Shown: positions 42,786 to 52,170, counted from the first letter of the stretch. The stretch is DNA of 57,792 bases from Candidatus Gastranaerophilales bacterium (GCA_944326515.1 CALVEI010000005.1:1-57792); one strand, 5' to 3'. Program-made: numbers and translations. Notes: generated from the letters alone by a model not told the origin.

Positions 42786-43031
42786 ATGGCAGTAGAACAA
42801 GTAGCAGTTGAAGTTGCATCAATGGCTAAATTGGGTGCAGGTATTGCAATAGGTTTTGGCGCAATCGGTGCCGGAATTGGTTTGGGTATTGCAACAAAAG
42901 GTTTATTAGATGCTATATCAAGACAACCAGAAATTGCAGGTAAAGCATTAATTTACTTCATCATTGGTGCTGGTCTTGCAGAAGCTTGTGCTATCTATGC
43001 ATTATTCATCGCATTACAATTACTCGGATAA
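42786..43031 (+). CDS. atpE: ATP synthase F0 subunit c
   Basis: The rotor-ring subunit, 81 aa, two membrane helices joined by the polar loop SRQPE. The ion-binding carboxylate is Glu66 in GLAEACAIY. The glutamine usual in sodium-binding rings is replaced by Leu33 and the residue after Glu66 is Ala, so protons are the likely coupling ion. AAAAGGAG precedes the ATG. Two stem-loops follow it. Confidence 0.96.
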   Translation: MAVEQVAVEVASMAKLGAGIAIGFGAIGAGIGLGIATKGLLDAISRQPEIAGKALIYFIIGAGLAEACAIYALFIALQLLG

Positions 43032-43069
43032 GAATTTACACAGCAAACCCTAACGTAAAATTGTTCGAG

Positions 43070-43103
43070 AAAAATTTGCGATAAGGAACGTGAGCAAATT
43101 TTT
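43070..43103 (+). promoter_or_regulatory. Stem-loop 1 in the atpE-atpF' gap
   Basis: AAAAATTTGC (43070-43079) pairs with GCAAATTTTT (43094-43103) over a 14-nt loop; it resembles a weak terminator. Confidence 0.65.
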
Positions 43104-43126
43104 TGAGTGACACATTGAAAAGGTAA

Positions 43127-43161
43127 GTCTTTGAGCTTCGAAGGCTCGAAGCGAAAAAGAC
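43127..43161 (+). promoter_or_regulatory. Stem-loop 2 in the atpE-atpF' gap
   Basis: GCTTCGA and TCGAAGC pair around AGGC, with an outer GTCTTT/AAAGAC stem. There is no T-run, so it suits RNA processing or a 3'-end barrier rather than termination. The 173-nt gap holds no gene. Confidence 0.65.
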
Positions 43162-43204
43162 GACACTAGATTAAAAACTTAGGTATCTGTTAAAGGACAA
43201 ATTA

Positions 43205-43681
43205 ATGGAAATTAACGCAACTATATTGATATCAGCACTAAGCTTTCTTGTTTTCATTTTTATAATGAACAAGATTTTGTACAGACCTGTGCTTGAAATC
43301 ATGGAAAAAAGACAAAATTATATTGATTCAAATAAAAATGAAGCTTTGAACAGCCAGAAAAAAGCTGAAGCCTTGATACAAGATAAAAACCAAAAAATAT
43401 CTGAAGCTCAAAAGCAATCAAGGGATATAGTTGCGTCTAAGGCAGATGTGTTAAAAGAAGAAAAAACTAAAGTATTAAACGATACAAAAACAAATGTAGC
43501 CAAATACTTTAGCGAACAAAAACAAAATCTTGCTCACCAAAAAGAAGAAACAACATCAAACATGAGGTTTGATGTTGCGGATGTAGCCAATCGTCTGACT
43601 ACAAAATTAATGGGGGAAGGAGTTGCTTTCAACCCGTTAACAGAGCAAGAAGTTGATGAGGTAATTAGAAAAAATGTTTGA
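43205..43681 (+). CDS. atpF': ATP synthase F0 subunit b' (second b-type subunit)
   Basis: 158 aa: one N-terminal membrane helix (about 5-23) and a long charged coiled coil forming half of the peripheral stalk. A separate b' gene before b is found in Cyanobacteria, plastids and some Alphaproteobacteria. Overlaps the b gene by 8 nt. Confidence 0.88.
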   Translation: MEINATILISALSFLVFIFIMNKILYRPVLEIMEKRQNYIDSNKNEALNSQKKAEALIQDKNQKISEAQKQSRDIVASKADVLKEEKTKVLNDTKTNVAKYFSEQKQNLAHQKEETTSNMRFDVADVANRLTTKLMGEGVAFNPLTEQEVDEVIRKNV

Positions 43682-44177
43682 TTTCAGTTTTGCAAATATA
43701 TTGCACTCTAACATAATCAACTTTGCAATTATGATTGCATTTTTTGCATTCCTTGCATACAAACTCGAGATTATGACAAAAATCGAAGACTTGAGAGCTT
43801 CTGTGCAAAAAAAAGTAGAAGACTCTGACCAGCTTAAAAAAGATGCTGAAGCAGATTTGCAAAAAGTAAGTGAATCTCTTGGCAATGTTGAAGAAGAGAT
43901 AAATGCAATCATTGAAAAAGCTGAAGAAACAGCAAAGTCTTTTGAACAAAAAACAAGAGAAGAATTAGATAAGTCAGTTGAACAACTTAAACAAAATGCA
44001 GAAAAGCAACTGGCTTCAGAACAAAATCAAGTACAAAGTGAAGTTATAAAAAGCTTTTCAAATTCTTCGATTGAAATTGCTCAAAAACAAATTAAGTCTG
44101 CTCTGGAAAATGATAAACAATTACACAGAAAGTATATAGAAGACTTTATTAACAGTATAGATAAGATTGATGTATAG
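43674..44177 (+). CDS. atpF: ATP synthase F0 subunit b
   Basis: 167 aa: N-terminal membrane helix (about 13-30), then a Glu/Lys/Gln-rich coiled coil. With b' it makes a heterodimeric stalk. Translation is probably coupled to b' through the overlap. Confidence 0.9.
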   Translation: MFDFSFANILHSNIINFAIMIAFFAFLAYKLEIMTKIEDLRASVQKKVEDSDQLKKDAEADLQKVSESLGNVEEEINAIIEKAEETAKSFEQKTREELDKSVEQLKQNAEKQLASEQNQVQSEVIKSFSNSSIEIAQKQIKSALENDKQLHRKYIEDFINSIDKIDV

Positions 44178-44191
44178 ATAACGGATATAGT

Positions 44192-44749
44192 ATGGCATTA
44201 AAAACAAAAATAGATAATAAATTATTACCACTGGCTAAAAGATATTCAGATGCAATTATTTCTGTAGCCAAAGACAGAGGCGAGGTAGATGAGGTTTTTA
44301 CAGATTTAACTACAGTGTCAGAATCACTTGACATGGTTAAACAAATGAAAGATTTTCTAACACATCCTGTAATTCCTTTTGCAGAAAAAAAAGATATGAT
44401 TAAATCTGTATTTCAAGGAAGAGTTAAAGACTCAACATTAAGTCTTTTGTTTATTCTTCTTGAAAAAAACAGAATAAATTTGCTTGATACACTCAAATAT
44501 TGCTACGAAGAATCAATGGACGAAGCAAAAGGCGTCGTCAAAGTAGGTGTTGTGTCAGCTGTTGAAATAGACGGAGACTTAAAACAAAGCCTCAAAGAAA
44601 GACTTGAAAACAAATTGCACAAAGCAGTTAAATTTGTTTTTGATATAAACCCTGATGTAATCGCAGGATTGATACTAAAAATCCAAGATAAAACAATTGA
44701 TGGCTCTATGGCTGCAAAAATCGAAGGGTTCAAAAAAATATTAAGGTAA
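44192..44749 (+). CDS. atpH: ATP synthase F1 subunit delta (OSCP)
   Basis: 185 aa; connects F1 to the peripheral stalk. N-terminal helical bundle with [10 protein letters not shown] and a C-terminal [19 protein letters not shown]...[12 protein letters not shown] stretch typical of OSCP/delta. 14 nt after atpF. Confidence 0.94.
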   Translation: MALKTKIDNKLLPLAKRYSDAIISVAKDRGEVDEVFTDLTTVSESLDMVKQMKDFLTHPVIPFAEKKDMIKSVFQGRVKDSTLSLLFILLEKNRINLLDTLKYCYEESMDEAKGVVKVGVVSAVEIDGDLKQSLKERLENKLHKAVKFVFDINPDVIAGLILKIQDKTIDGSMAAKIEGFKKILR

Positions 44750-44777
44750 GCAAGTAAGAACAATAAAGGAAAGTAAG

Positions 44778-46295
44778 ATGGCAACAATAAGACCGGAAGA
44801 AATTACTTCTATAATTAAAGCCAAAATTGAAAATTACTCCACTGAGATGGAGATTTCCAATATCGGTTCTGTTTTAGAAGTCGGCGACGGTATTGCCCGT
44901 GTGTACGGATTGCGTAATGCAATGTCTAACGAGCTTGTTGAATTTGAAGACGGCAAAGGTACACTAGGTATTACTCTGAACCTTGAAGAAGACAACGTTG
45001 GTGTTGTTATTCTTGGTGAATATCAACACATCAAAGAAGGTATGACTGTTAAAACAACAGGAAGAATCGCTTCTGTTCCTGTTGGTGACGGCCTTATCGG
45101 AAGAATTGTAAACCCGACAGGACAACCTGTTGACGGTAAAGGTGAAATTCACTACGAAAAAACAAGACCTGTAGAAAGAGTAGCTCCTGGTATTGTTTCA
45201 AGAAAATCAGTACACCAACCTTTACAAACAGGTTTAACGGCTATTGACGCATTAACTCCAATTGGTAGAGGTCAACGTGAGCTTATTATCGGTGACAGAC
45301 AGACTGGTAAAACAGCTATTGCAATAGACACAATCATTAACCAAAAAGGTCAAAACGTAATTTGTGTATACGTTGCAATAGGTCAAAAAACATCTACTGT
45401 TGCTCAGTTAGCTAAAAAGCTCGAAGACTTCGGCGCAATGGATTACACAATAATCGTTTCTGCAACAGCTGATGAATCTGCTCCGCTGCAATTTATTGCA
45501 CCGTTTGCTGGTGTTGCTATTGCAGAAGAATTTATGGAACAAGGCAAAGATGTCTTGATTGTATACGATGACCTTACAAAACACGCTCAAGCTTACCGTG
45601 CAATGAGTTTGTTGCTTAGAAGACCACCAGGACGTGAAGCTTACCCAGGCGACGTATTCTACTTACACTCAAGACTTCTTGAAAGAGCTTGTAAATTGAA
45701 CGATAAACTTGGTGGTGGTTCTATCACTGCATTACCAATTATCGAAACACAAGCAGGCGACGTTTCAGCTTATATTCCGACAAACGTAATTTCTATTACT
45801 GACGGACAAATATTCCTAGAAACAGGTCTGTTTAACTCAGGTATAAGACCGGCTATCAACGCAGGTATTTCTGTATCACGTGTAGGTGGTGCTGCTCAAA
45901 CTAAAGCGACAAAACAAGTCGGCGGTAAATTAAGACTTGACCTCGCTCAGTTCAGAGAATTAGAAGCATTTGCTCAGTTTGCTTCTGACCTTGATAAAGC
46001 TACACAAGACCAACTTTTAAGAGGTCAAAAACTTACAGAAGTATTGAAACAACCTCAATACTCTCCTTTAAGCGTAGCTAAACAAGTAAGTATCTTGTAT
46101 GCAGCAAACGAAGGAATGCTTGATGATATAGACAACACAAAAATTCAAAGATTCAAAAAAGAATGGTTTGAATATTTCGATGCAAATATGTCATCACTCG
46201 CTGATAAACTCAATGCAGGTAATGCACTATCAGACGAAGACAAAACAGAACTCAAGAAAAGTCTTGAAACATTTAAAAGTTCATTATTTTCATAA
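44778..46295 (+). CDS. atpA: ATP synthase F1 subunit alpha
   Basis: 505 aa, non-catalytic nucleotide-binding subunit. Walker A GDRQTGKT (172-179) and the arginine-finger region [10 protein letters not shown] are present. Codon use looks more conserved here than in neighbours, as expected for a highly expressed gene. A 13-bp stem-loop follows it. Confidence 0.98.
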   Translation: MATIRPEEITSIIKAKIENYSTEMEISNIGSVLEVGDGIARVYGLRNAMSNELVEFEDGKGTLGITLNLEEDNVGVVILGEYQHIKEGMTVKTTGRIASVPVGDGLIGRIVNPTGQPVDGKGEIHYEKTRPVERVAPGIVSRKSVHQPLQTGLTAIDALTPIGRGQRELIIGDRQTGKTAIAIDTIINQKGQNVICVYVAIGQKTSTVAQLAKKLEDFGAMDYTIIVSATADESAPLQFIAPFAGVAIAEEFMEQGKDVLIVYDDLTKHAQAYRAMSLLLRRPPGREAYPGDVFYLHSRLLERACKLNDKLGGGSITALPIIETQAGDVSAYIPTNVISITDGQIFLETGLFNSGIRPAINAGISVSRVGGAAQTKATKQVGGKLRLDLAQFRELEAFAQFASDLDKATQDQLLRGQKLTEVLKQPQYSPLSVAKQVSILYAANEGMLDDIDNTKIQRFKKEWFEYFDANMSSLADKLNAGNALSDEDKTELKKSLETFKSSLFS

Positions 46296-46299
46296 GTTA

Positions 46300-46328
46300 T
46301 ATGCTTCAGGGCTAAGCCCTGAAGCATA
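46300..46328 (+). promoter_or_regulatory. Perfect 13-bp stem-loop between atpA and atpG
   Basis: TATGCTTCAGGGC pairs exactly with GCCCTGAAGCATA over a 3-nt loop, starting 5 nt after the atpA stop. No T-run follows, so it is not a simple terminator. Confidence 0.75.
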
Positions 46329-46355
46329 ATAAAATTCAGGTAAAAAGGTAATACA

Positions 46356-47294
46356 ATGCCAAATTTATTAGATATTAAAGCAAGAATAAACAGTATTAAA
46401 AACACACAAAAAATTACTAAAGCAATGAAAATGGTTGCGGCGGCAAAAGTGAAAAAATCGCAGGTAAAGGTAGTTTCAGCAAGGCCATTTTCAAAAGCTC
46501 TGGGAGAAGCATTTGCAAAAGTTCTGTCTTCTGTTGAAGGCTACAGTTCTGCGGGTTTAAAAATAGACAGAGCAATTGATAACTATCCGGCATTAATGGA
46601 AAAAAGAGACATTAAAACAGCTGGTATTCTTGTTGTAACATCTAACAGAGGTTTAGCAGGTGCATATAACGCAAACGTTATAAGATTTACGCTGAAAAAA
46701 ATTGAAGAATACAAAGAAAAAGGTATAGATGTAAAACTATTTATCGTAGGCTTAAAAGGAACAAGCTCATTAAAAAGAAGAGCAGAAAGCTTAGGTTTTG
46801 AAATAGTTAATACATACAACAAAATTTCACAAGAGCCTAACTCATCAAATGCACTTGTCATTGCGGAAGATATGGCTCAATCATTCGTTAACGGGGATAT
46901 CGACAGCATAGAAATAGTGACAACTCGTTTTAAGAATATGATGTCATACAAGGTAGAAGACTGGAAAATTCTTCCTGTTGACGATGTACAAAAAGCACTT
47001 GGAGATACAAAAACAGAGTCAGCAAAAATAGATCCTCTAATGGATTTTGAACCAAATGCTGACAGCATTTTGCAAAAAATTGTACCTATGTTTATTACAA
47101 ATATTATTTACCAAGCATTGTTAGAAGCAGTTGCCAGTGAATTAGCTGCAAGAATGACAGCAATGTCAGCAGCAACAAACAACGCTGCAGAAATGATTAG
47201 AATTCTTTCAATTGATTATAACAAAGCTCGTCAGGCTGCAATTACAAATGAAATATTAGAAGTTGTTTCAGGCGCAGACGCGCTTAAAAAATAA
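46356..47294 (+). CDS. atpG: ATP synthase F1 subunit gamma
   Basis: 312 aa central rotor shaft. N-terminal IKARINSIKNTQKITKAMKMVAAAK and C-terminal ELAARMTAMSAATNNA are diagnostic. The long regulatory insertion of photosynthetic cyanobacterial gamma seems absent or much shorter. Beta and epsilon are not downstream, so they must be elsewhere, as in Cyanobacteria. Confidence 0.96.
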   Translation: MPNLLDIKARINSIKNTQKITKAMKMVAAAKVKKSQVKVVSARPFSKALGEAFAKVLSSVEGYSSAGLKIDRAIDNYPALMEKRDIKTAGILVVTSNRGLAGAYNANVIRFTLKKIEEYKEKGIDVKLFIVGLKGTSSLKRRAESLGFEIVNTYNKISQEPNSSNALVIAEDMAQSFVNGDIDSIEIVTTRFKNMMSYKVEDWKILPVDDVQKALGDTKTESAKIDPLMDFEPNADSILQKIVPMFITNIIYQALLEAVASELAARMTAMSAATNNAAEMIRILSIDYNKARQAAITNEILEVVSGADALKK

Positions 47295-47363
47295 TCTTTG
47301 ACCATATGTGATTATTGATATAAAATTACACTAGGTAATAGTATTTAGCGGAAATGGAATAAA

Positions 47364-48209
47364 ATGGGATACAAAATTTTAAGCAAAAAAGAATTATGCA
47401 CAAATCAGTATGAATTGACAATTCATGCACCATATATTACAAAAAATGCTCAAGCTGGTCAGTTTATCATATTAAGAGTTTCTGAAGATGGAGAAAGAGT
47501 TCCTCTTACTATTGCAGACTATGACAGAGAAACAGGTGCGTTAACAATTGTATTTATGGCAGTTGGCTACACTACAAAACAACTTGCAACACTGGAAGTT
47601 GGTGACGAGCTTGTTGATATTGTAGGCCCATTAGGTCAACCTACTCATATAGAAAAATATGGTACTGTTGTTTGCTTAGCCGGCGGATACGGTGCTGCTC
47701 CTTGCTACTTGATTGCAAAAGCTTTTAAAGAAGCTGGCAACAAAGTTTATATGATTATGGGTGCAAGAACAAAAGAATTAATTTTCTGGCAAGATAAAAT
47801 GAAAGATGCTTGTACAGAATTATTTATAACAACTGATGATGGTTCATTAGGTACCAAAGGTTTCGTGACAGGCGTTATGGAAAACATAATGAACGAAGAA
47901 AAAGTTGATTATGCTATTGCAGTTGGTCCTATGCCAATGATGAGAGCAGTTGCAGAACTAACTCGGGACAAAGGAATTAAAACTGAAGCAAGCATGAACC
48001 CTATCATGGTTGATGGTACAGGAATGTGTGGTGCTTGTCGTGTTACAGTTGGCGGCGAAGTTAAATTTGCATGCGTAGACGGCCCTGACTTTGACGCACA
48101 CAAAATTGATTTTGACGAAGTTATAAACCGTACAAAAATTTATAAAGATTACGAAAAGAAACGCAGTGAAAACTGCAACTTATTTAAACAAGCAGAAGCA
48201 CTAAAATAG
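47364..48209 (+). CDS. NfnA-like FAD/NAD(P)-binding, [2Fe-2S] oxidoreductase subunit
   Basis: 281 aa of the sulfide/dihydroorotate dehydrogenase-like flavoprotein family, including the small subunit of NADH-dependent ferredoxin:NADP+ oxidoreductase (NfnA). An FAD region (RVPLTIADYDRETG), an NAD region (VCLAGGYGAAPCYLIAKAF) and C-terminal cluster cysteines in GTGMCGACRVTVGGEVKFACVDG are visible. The large partner (NfnB/GltD-like) is not in the window, so NfnA, SudB or PyrK-like roles remain open. Electron bifurcation would fit the hydrogenase maturase nearby. Confidence 0.85.
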   Translation: MGYKILSKKELCTNQYELTIHAPYITKNAQAGQFIILRVSEDGERVPLTIADYDRETGALTIVFMAVGYTTKQLATLEVGDELVDIVGPLGQPTHIEKYGTVVCLAGGYGAAPCYLIAKAFKEAGNKVYMIMGARTKELIFWQDKMKDACTELFITTDDGSLGTKGFVTGVMENIMNEEKVDYAIAVGPMPMMRAVAELTRDKGIKTEASMNPIMVDGTGMCGACRVTVGGEVKFACVDGPDFDAHKIDFDEVINRTKIYKDYEKKRSENCNLFKQAEALK

Positions 48210-48224
48210 ATATGGAGATATAAT

Positions 48225-48401
48225 ATGGCTTTAATTCCAATTTGTCCTTTGATGAGCGCAGGTAATAATATAGAAATAGTTTGTGCACAAGAAAAATGCG
48301 CTTGGTATTTAAAAAACTATAAAACTTGCTCGGTATATCTTCTCGCTCACAATGCGGCGTTAGATATTAAGCAAAAGCAAACTCAAATGACAAAAAAATA
48401 A
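48225..48401 (+). CDS. Small four-cysteine protein, 58 aa
   Basis: Read from ATG at 48225 with GGAGAT upstream, 15 nt after the nfnA-like gene. Cysteines are at 7, 20, 25 and 35; the core ICPLM...IVCAQEKCAWYL...TCSVYLLA looks like a metal- or cluster-binding fold. Function unknown; it probably shares the transcript of the redox gene before it. Confidence 0.78.
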   Translation: MALIPICPLMSAGNNIEIVCAQEKCAWYLKNYKTCSVYLLAHNAALDIKQKQTQMTKK

Positions 48402-48406
48402 TTAAA

Positions 48407-48434
48407 AAAACAGAGTTTTTAGCTCTGTTTTTCT
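48407..48434. terminator. Bidirectional terminator between the 58-aa gene and the 388-aa gene
   Basis: AAAACAGAG pairs with CTCTGTTTT, with A- and T-runs outside. Its right arm is part of the last codons of the minus-strand gene. Confidence 0.8.
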
Positions 48435-49585
48435 TTTGGATTCTTTAAAATTTTATCAAGAAGTGCAATATCTTGTTCTGTAAGTTGTCCTTTTTGTGCT
48501 TTTGCAACAATTGACTTCAAGCTATTATAGTTTTCTTTTGCCATTATACTGACTTTTTCTTCATCAGTCGCATTATCTCTATATTTAGCAATCAAATCAT
48601 TAATTTCTTTAGCCAGCTTACCGTTTAGCTTTCCATTATCAGTTGTATTTTTATCGTCAATAGCATCATATGGTATTTGAGGGAAAGCCTCTATCTTTTT
48701 AAGTAATGCCATATCGTCTGCAGTGTAATCCTCTGCGTCTTTTGACGGCTTATAAATTTCGTTCAATTTATCTTTGTTATATTTGCTTATAGCATTACTG
48801 TTTGCTTCATCATTATATTTATTGTATAAAGTTTCAGCTGCGCTAGCAGTTGCTTGAGCCTCTGCCTTTGCTTTTTGTTCTTGTTGAACTTTTTGTGTTT
48901 CGGCCATCCATTGATTAAATTGTTGTTGTTTATTTTGCATATATTGATTTTGAGCAGCAACTAAGTCATTAAAATTAAACGCACCAGTATTAGCATTTTG
49001 CGTACCATAATTAGCAGCAGCTGTCTGATTGCCGTATGCAGCAGACATCATTGTGCTTAAACCTGAAAAACCTTGTACTCCTGATGACCACAATCGAACA
49101 TTCCAGTCGTTCATACTACCGCTGTTATATTGCCAGCCGCCACCTAAAAAGCCAAAGCCAAATCCAGATAAAGCAGCCAATCCACCAAGAATTCCGGTGC
49201 CGATTGTACCAACTTTGCCCCAAAAGCTGTTCTTTTTACGATTAGTTTCATATTGTTGCATTCTTTGAGCACGTTGTTGTTTTTCAAAGGCTTCTGCACG
49301 AGCTTCTTCTTGCTCAACTGTTTTCTTTTGATTATACCAATCTCCAACATTAGTAGCATTTTCAGTATTTTTTTCAAAAAGAGATTTTCTTACTGCATCA
49401 AATTCAGCTGTTGTTAAATCACCAGCATCAAGAGAAACGACTTCTCTCTTATCAGCAGAATCGATATTTCCATTTTTATTTTCATCAATATATTTAACAG
49501 ATGTTGTTTTACCATTAACTGTTTTTGTTAACAACCATCCATTGTCAATTATGCTGACTTGTACGTTGCTGTTTCCGGCACTCAT
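48419..49585 (-). CDS. Hypothetical protein with an EF-hand-like loop and Gly-rich segment, 388 aa
   Basis: No family recognised. Residues 34-45, DENKNGNIDSAD, match the 12-residue EF-hand loop pattern. Residues 85-120 are Glu/Gln/Arg-rich (coiled coil), 122-155 form a Gly/Phe-rich hydrophobic segment that could span a membrane, and 200-260 are Gln/Ala-rich. Two C-terminal copies of a motif of the form T..D.ALL.KI...P (near 303-316 and 368-382) are seen. GAGG lies about 12 nt before the ATG, with TATAAT upstream. No signal peptide. Confidence 0.8.
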   Translation of the reverse strand: MSAGNSNVQVSIIDNGWLLTKTVNGKTTSVKYIDENKNGNIDSADKREVVSLDAGDLTTAEFDAVRKSLFEKNTENATNVGDWYNQKKTVEQEEARAEAFEKQQRAQRMQQYETNRKKNSFWGKVGTIGTGILGGLAALSGFGFGFLGGGWQYNSGSMNDWNVRLWSSGVQGFSGLSTMMSAAYGNQTAAANYGTQNANTGAFNFNDLVAAQNQYMQNKQQQFNQWMAETQKVQQEQKAKAEAQATASAAETLYNKYNDEANSNAISKYNKDKLNEIYKPSKDAEDYTADDMALLKKIEAFPQIPYDAIDDKNTTDNGKLNGKLAKEINDLIAKYRDNATDEEKVSIMAKENYNSLKSIVAKAQKGQLTEQDIALLDKILKNPKEKQS

Positions 49586-49688
49586 TTCTCTTTTTATCCT
49601 CAGAATTATACTCTCTATATCTATATAAAGTATATACTCTTTAGATAATTGCTTTTTGATAGAGATTATATTAACTTTTGTTAACTTG

Positions 49689-51377
49689 CTAGCCTTTAAG
49701 AGGTAATTTAATTATTACACTGAATGTATTTTCTTTAGTCGACAGCAACTCTATTGAGCCATTCATAGCAAGCACTAATCCCTTCACTATAAAAAGACCT
49801 AGACCAGTGCCTCTTGTCGTTCGAGTTGTTTTATCGTCAATTCTTATGAATTTACCAAATAACTTATTCAACTTATCATGAGGGATATAATCGTATGAAT
49901 TTGTTATCTTAACAACAGCATTATTTTTTTCTTGAGAAACATTTATATAAATAGGAGTATCTTCATAAGAATATTTGTATGCATTTTCTATTAGGTTTAT
50001 AAAGACCTGTTCCAATCTATCATTATCAGCTAACACATCAGGAAAATCCTGAGATATATCAACAAGGACTTCTCTTTGCGCTTTATGTTTTGTTGATAAA
50101 ATAGCATCATTTATAGTATCAGCAAGATTAACACTATCTATAATTAGATTTAATTTAGCGCCTTCAATATCAGGAATAACCAACAAATCTTCTACCATCC
50201 TGCTTAAGCGTTCAGTTTGATTTTTAATTATCTTTAATGATTTTTGAATAGTTTCATTATCAAGCTCTATATCTTGACGCATCAATCTAGAAGTGTATCC
50301 TTTGATACTAGTCAAAGGTGTTCTAAATTCATGACTTACCGTATCAATTAAATTTGAACGAAACTCATCAAGTTTTTTTAGCTCCTTATTGGAATGTTTG
50401 AGTTTTCTGTATGTGTTATTAATTTCATCAGCCATATTATTAAACTCATTGGCTAAAAATATTGTTTCATAAGGAGTAAAAACATTAGATAATAACCTGA
50501 TTTTTCTATTGTAGTTCCCCTTGGATAAAGCAATAATACCTTTAAATAACTGTCTAATGTTTATATACAAATAAGAAGTATAAATACCAACGACAAAGAT
50601 AATAAAAAACGCAGATATACATAATGCCAAAATAATTTTATACCTTGCCTTATTTATTGTAGTTTTAGTGATATGGTGCGTTGTATTTACAATTATTGTC
50701 AAATCAGGATCTGACAATTTTAAATATGCCAACGGCTGATTTTTCACCTTTCCATACAAAGTCGGCGTATCAAGAATCAATTTTTTAGGTAAAGCATATG
50801 TTAATCTCTGGTAATCTTTTTCATTGTAATTATGTGCAGCTAGAAGAGTCTTATCTTTATTTAATATATATATTTGTCTGTCATCTTTTTTGTAGATATT
50901 AAAAATCTGATCTTTAAATGTTTGAATATCAACAGTAGCAAGAACAGCTTCTGTATCATTAATCTTCTTTAATATTTCTATCTCATTTTTTTCTTTATTG
51001 AAAATAGAATATTCCTGCCAGGTTATGTACTTTGACTTATCATCCTTAGTTATTATCGAAAGATCAGAAATTAATTTGGAAGACTCATATAAATCATTAA
51101 GATATTCTTTTTTAGCTCGTCTATTATTTATGTGCTTTAAAGCCAAAACAATTTGATTAAGTTCATCTTCACCGGAACGAGAAAAAGTTTCTATATTAGA
51201 GGCAATAGATTCCGATATACTTAATGCAGAATACTGCAACTCATTTCTTACAGCATGTTGGTTAATATTATTAACAATAATTGCACTCACTATGGTCGGA
51301 GTAATAACAGCAAGCAGCAAAACAAGTATAATTTGTTCAACAATCTTTAATCTTTTTATTTCTCGGATTTTTTTCAT
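49689..51377 (-). CDS. Sensor histidine kinase
   Basis: About 562 aa. Two membrane helices (about 12-36 and 246-268) frame a 200-residue periplasmic domain with Cache-like features; a HAMP-like linker, then H-box SHEFRTPLTSIKGY with His349, and an HATPase domain with NAYKYSYEDTPI (N box) and RGTGLGLFIVKGL (G2 box). An upstream GTG (51395) was rejected because GGAAG lies just before the ATG at 51377. It starts 1 nt after the response-regulator stop. Signal unknown. Confidence 0.93.
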   Translation of the reverse strand: MKKIREIKRLKIVEQIILVLLLAVITPTIVSAIIVNNINQHAVRNELQYSALSISESIASNIETFSRSGEDELNQIVLALKHINNRRAKKEYLNDLYESSKLISDLSIITKDDKSKYITWQEYSIFNKEKNEIEILKKINDTEAVLATVDIQTFKDQIFNIYKKDDRQIYILNKDKTLLAAHNYNEKDYQRLTYALPKKLILDTPTLYGKVKNQPLAYLKLSDPDLTIIVNTTHHITKTTINKARYKIILALCISAFFIIFVVGIYTSYLYINIRQLFKGIIALSKGNYNRKIRLLSNVFTPYETIFLANEFNNMADEINNTYRKLKHSNKELKKLDEFRSNLIDTVSHEFRTPLTSIKGYTSRLMRQDIELDNETIQKSLKIIKNQTERLSRMVEDLLVIPDIEGAKLNLIIDSVNLADTINDAILSTKHKAQREVLVDISQDFPDVLADNDRLEQVFINLIENAYKYSYEDTPIYINVSQEKNNAVVKITNSYDYIPHDKLNKLFGKFIRIDDKTTRTTRGTGLGLFIVKGLVLAMNGSIELLSTKENTFSVIIKLPLKG

Positions 51378-51378
51378 T

Positions 51379-52095
51379 CTATTCTTCCGTTGCACTTATA
51401 GGAGTAAGTTTGTAGCCAACGTTGGTAACTGTATGCAAATATTTTGGATTTTTAGTATCTTGTTCAATTTTTTGACGCAAGCCGCCAACATGGACTCTAA
51501 CCATCCTGACATCTTCATCAGAATCGTACCCCCAAACTTCATCCAATAATACAGCCAAAGAAACAGAATCATTAAAATGCTGCATTAGACAATACAATAT
51601 TTCAAATTCTGTTGGAGTAAGTTTTATTTTTTTTCCATTAACAGAAGTTTCTAAAGACTCAGGGAATAATTCAATATCGCCCATTTTCAAAATTTCTTGT
51701 TTAAAAGAAGAATCTGTTTGAGTATTATCAGTATTTCTTCTTAATAAAGCTTTTACTCTTAATAAAACTTCTTGAATATCAAAAGGTTTTACTAAATAAT
51801 CATCAGCACCACAGTCAAAACCTTGCGTTTTATCACCAATTGTACCCTTTGCAGTAAGCAAAAGAACAGGAACATCCGGTTTAACTTTTCTTAAGTTTTT
51901 ACAAACATCAAATCCGTTCATTTTAGGCATCATTACATCTAAAAGAACTAAATCATAATTATTTGTAACCGCTTTGTTTAAACCATCCATACCATCACAG
52001 GCTGTATCAATAAGATAACCGCTATGAGCAAGGTCAAATTCTAAAAGTTCTCTTATTTCATCATCGTCATCTACAACAAGTAATCTTTTTGGCAT
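51379..52095 (-). CDS. OmpR/PhoB-family response regulator
   Basis: 238 aa: receiver domain with phospho-acceptor Asp53 (LLDVMMPKMNG), Thr81 and Lys103, then a winged-helix DNA-binding domain (TPTEFEILYCLM, VRMVRVHVGGLRQKIE). GGGGTGAG precedes the ATG. Cotranscribed with the kinase behind it. Targets cannot be read from the window. Confidence 0.95.
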   Translation of the reverse strand: MPKRLLVVDDDDEIRELLEFDLAHSGYLIDTACDGMDGLNKAVTNNYDLVLLDVMMPKMNGFDVCKNLRKVKPDVPVLLLTAKGTIGDKTQGFDCGADDYLVKPFDIQEVLLRVKALLRRNTDNTQTDSSFKQEILKMGDIELFPESLETSVNGKKIKLTPTEFEILYCLMQHFNDSVSLAVLLDEVWGYDSDEDVRMVRVHVGGLRQKIEQDTKNPKYLHTVTNVGYKLTPISATEE

Positions 52096-52170
52096 AATCT
52101 CACCCCTTTATAAGAGCAATTTTCTCACATTGCAGTGCGATGTACAACGGATTGTTAACATCTTTAAACT

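Noticed and set aside
43032-43204. A riboswitch or small gene in the atpE-atpF' gap
   Set aside because: It lies inside an operon, matches no riboswitch class I know, and has no open frame with a start signal.
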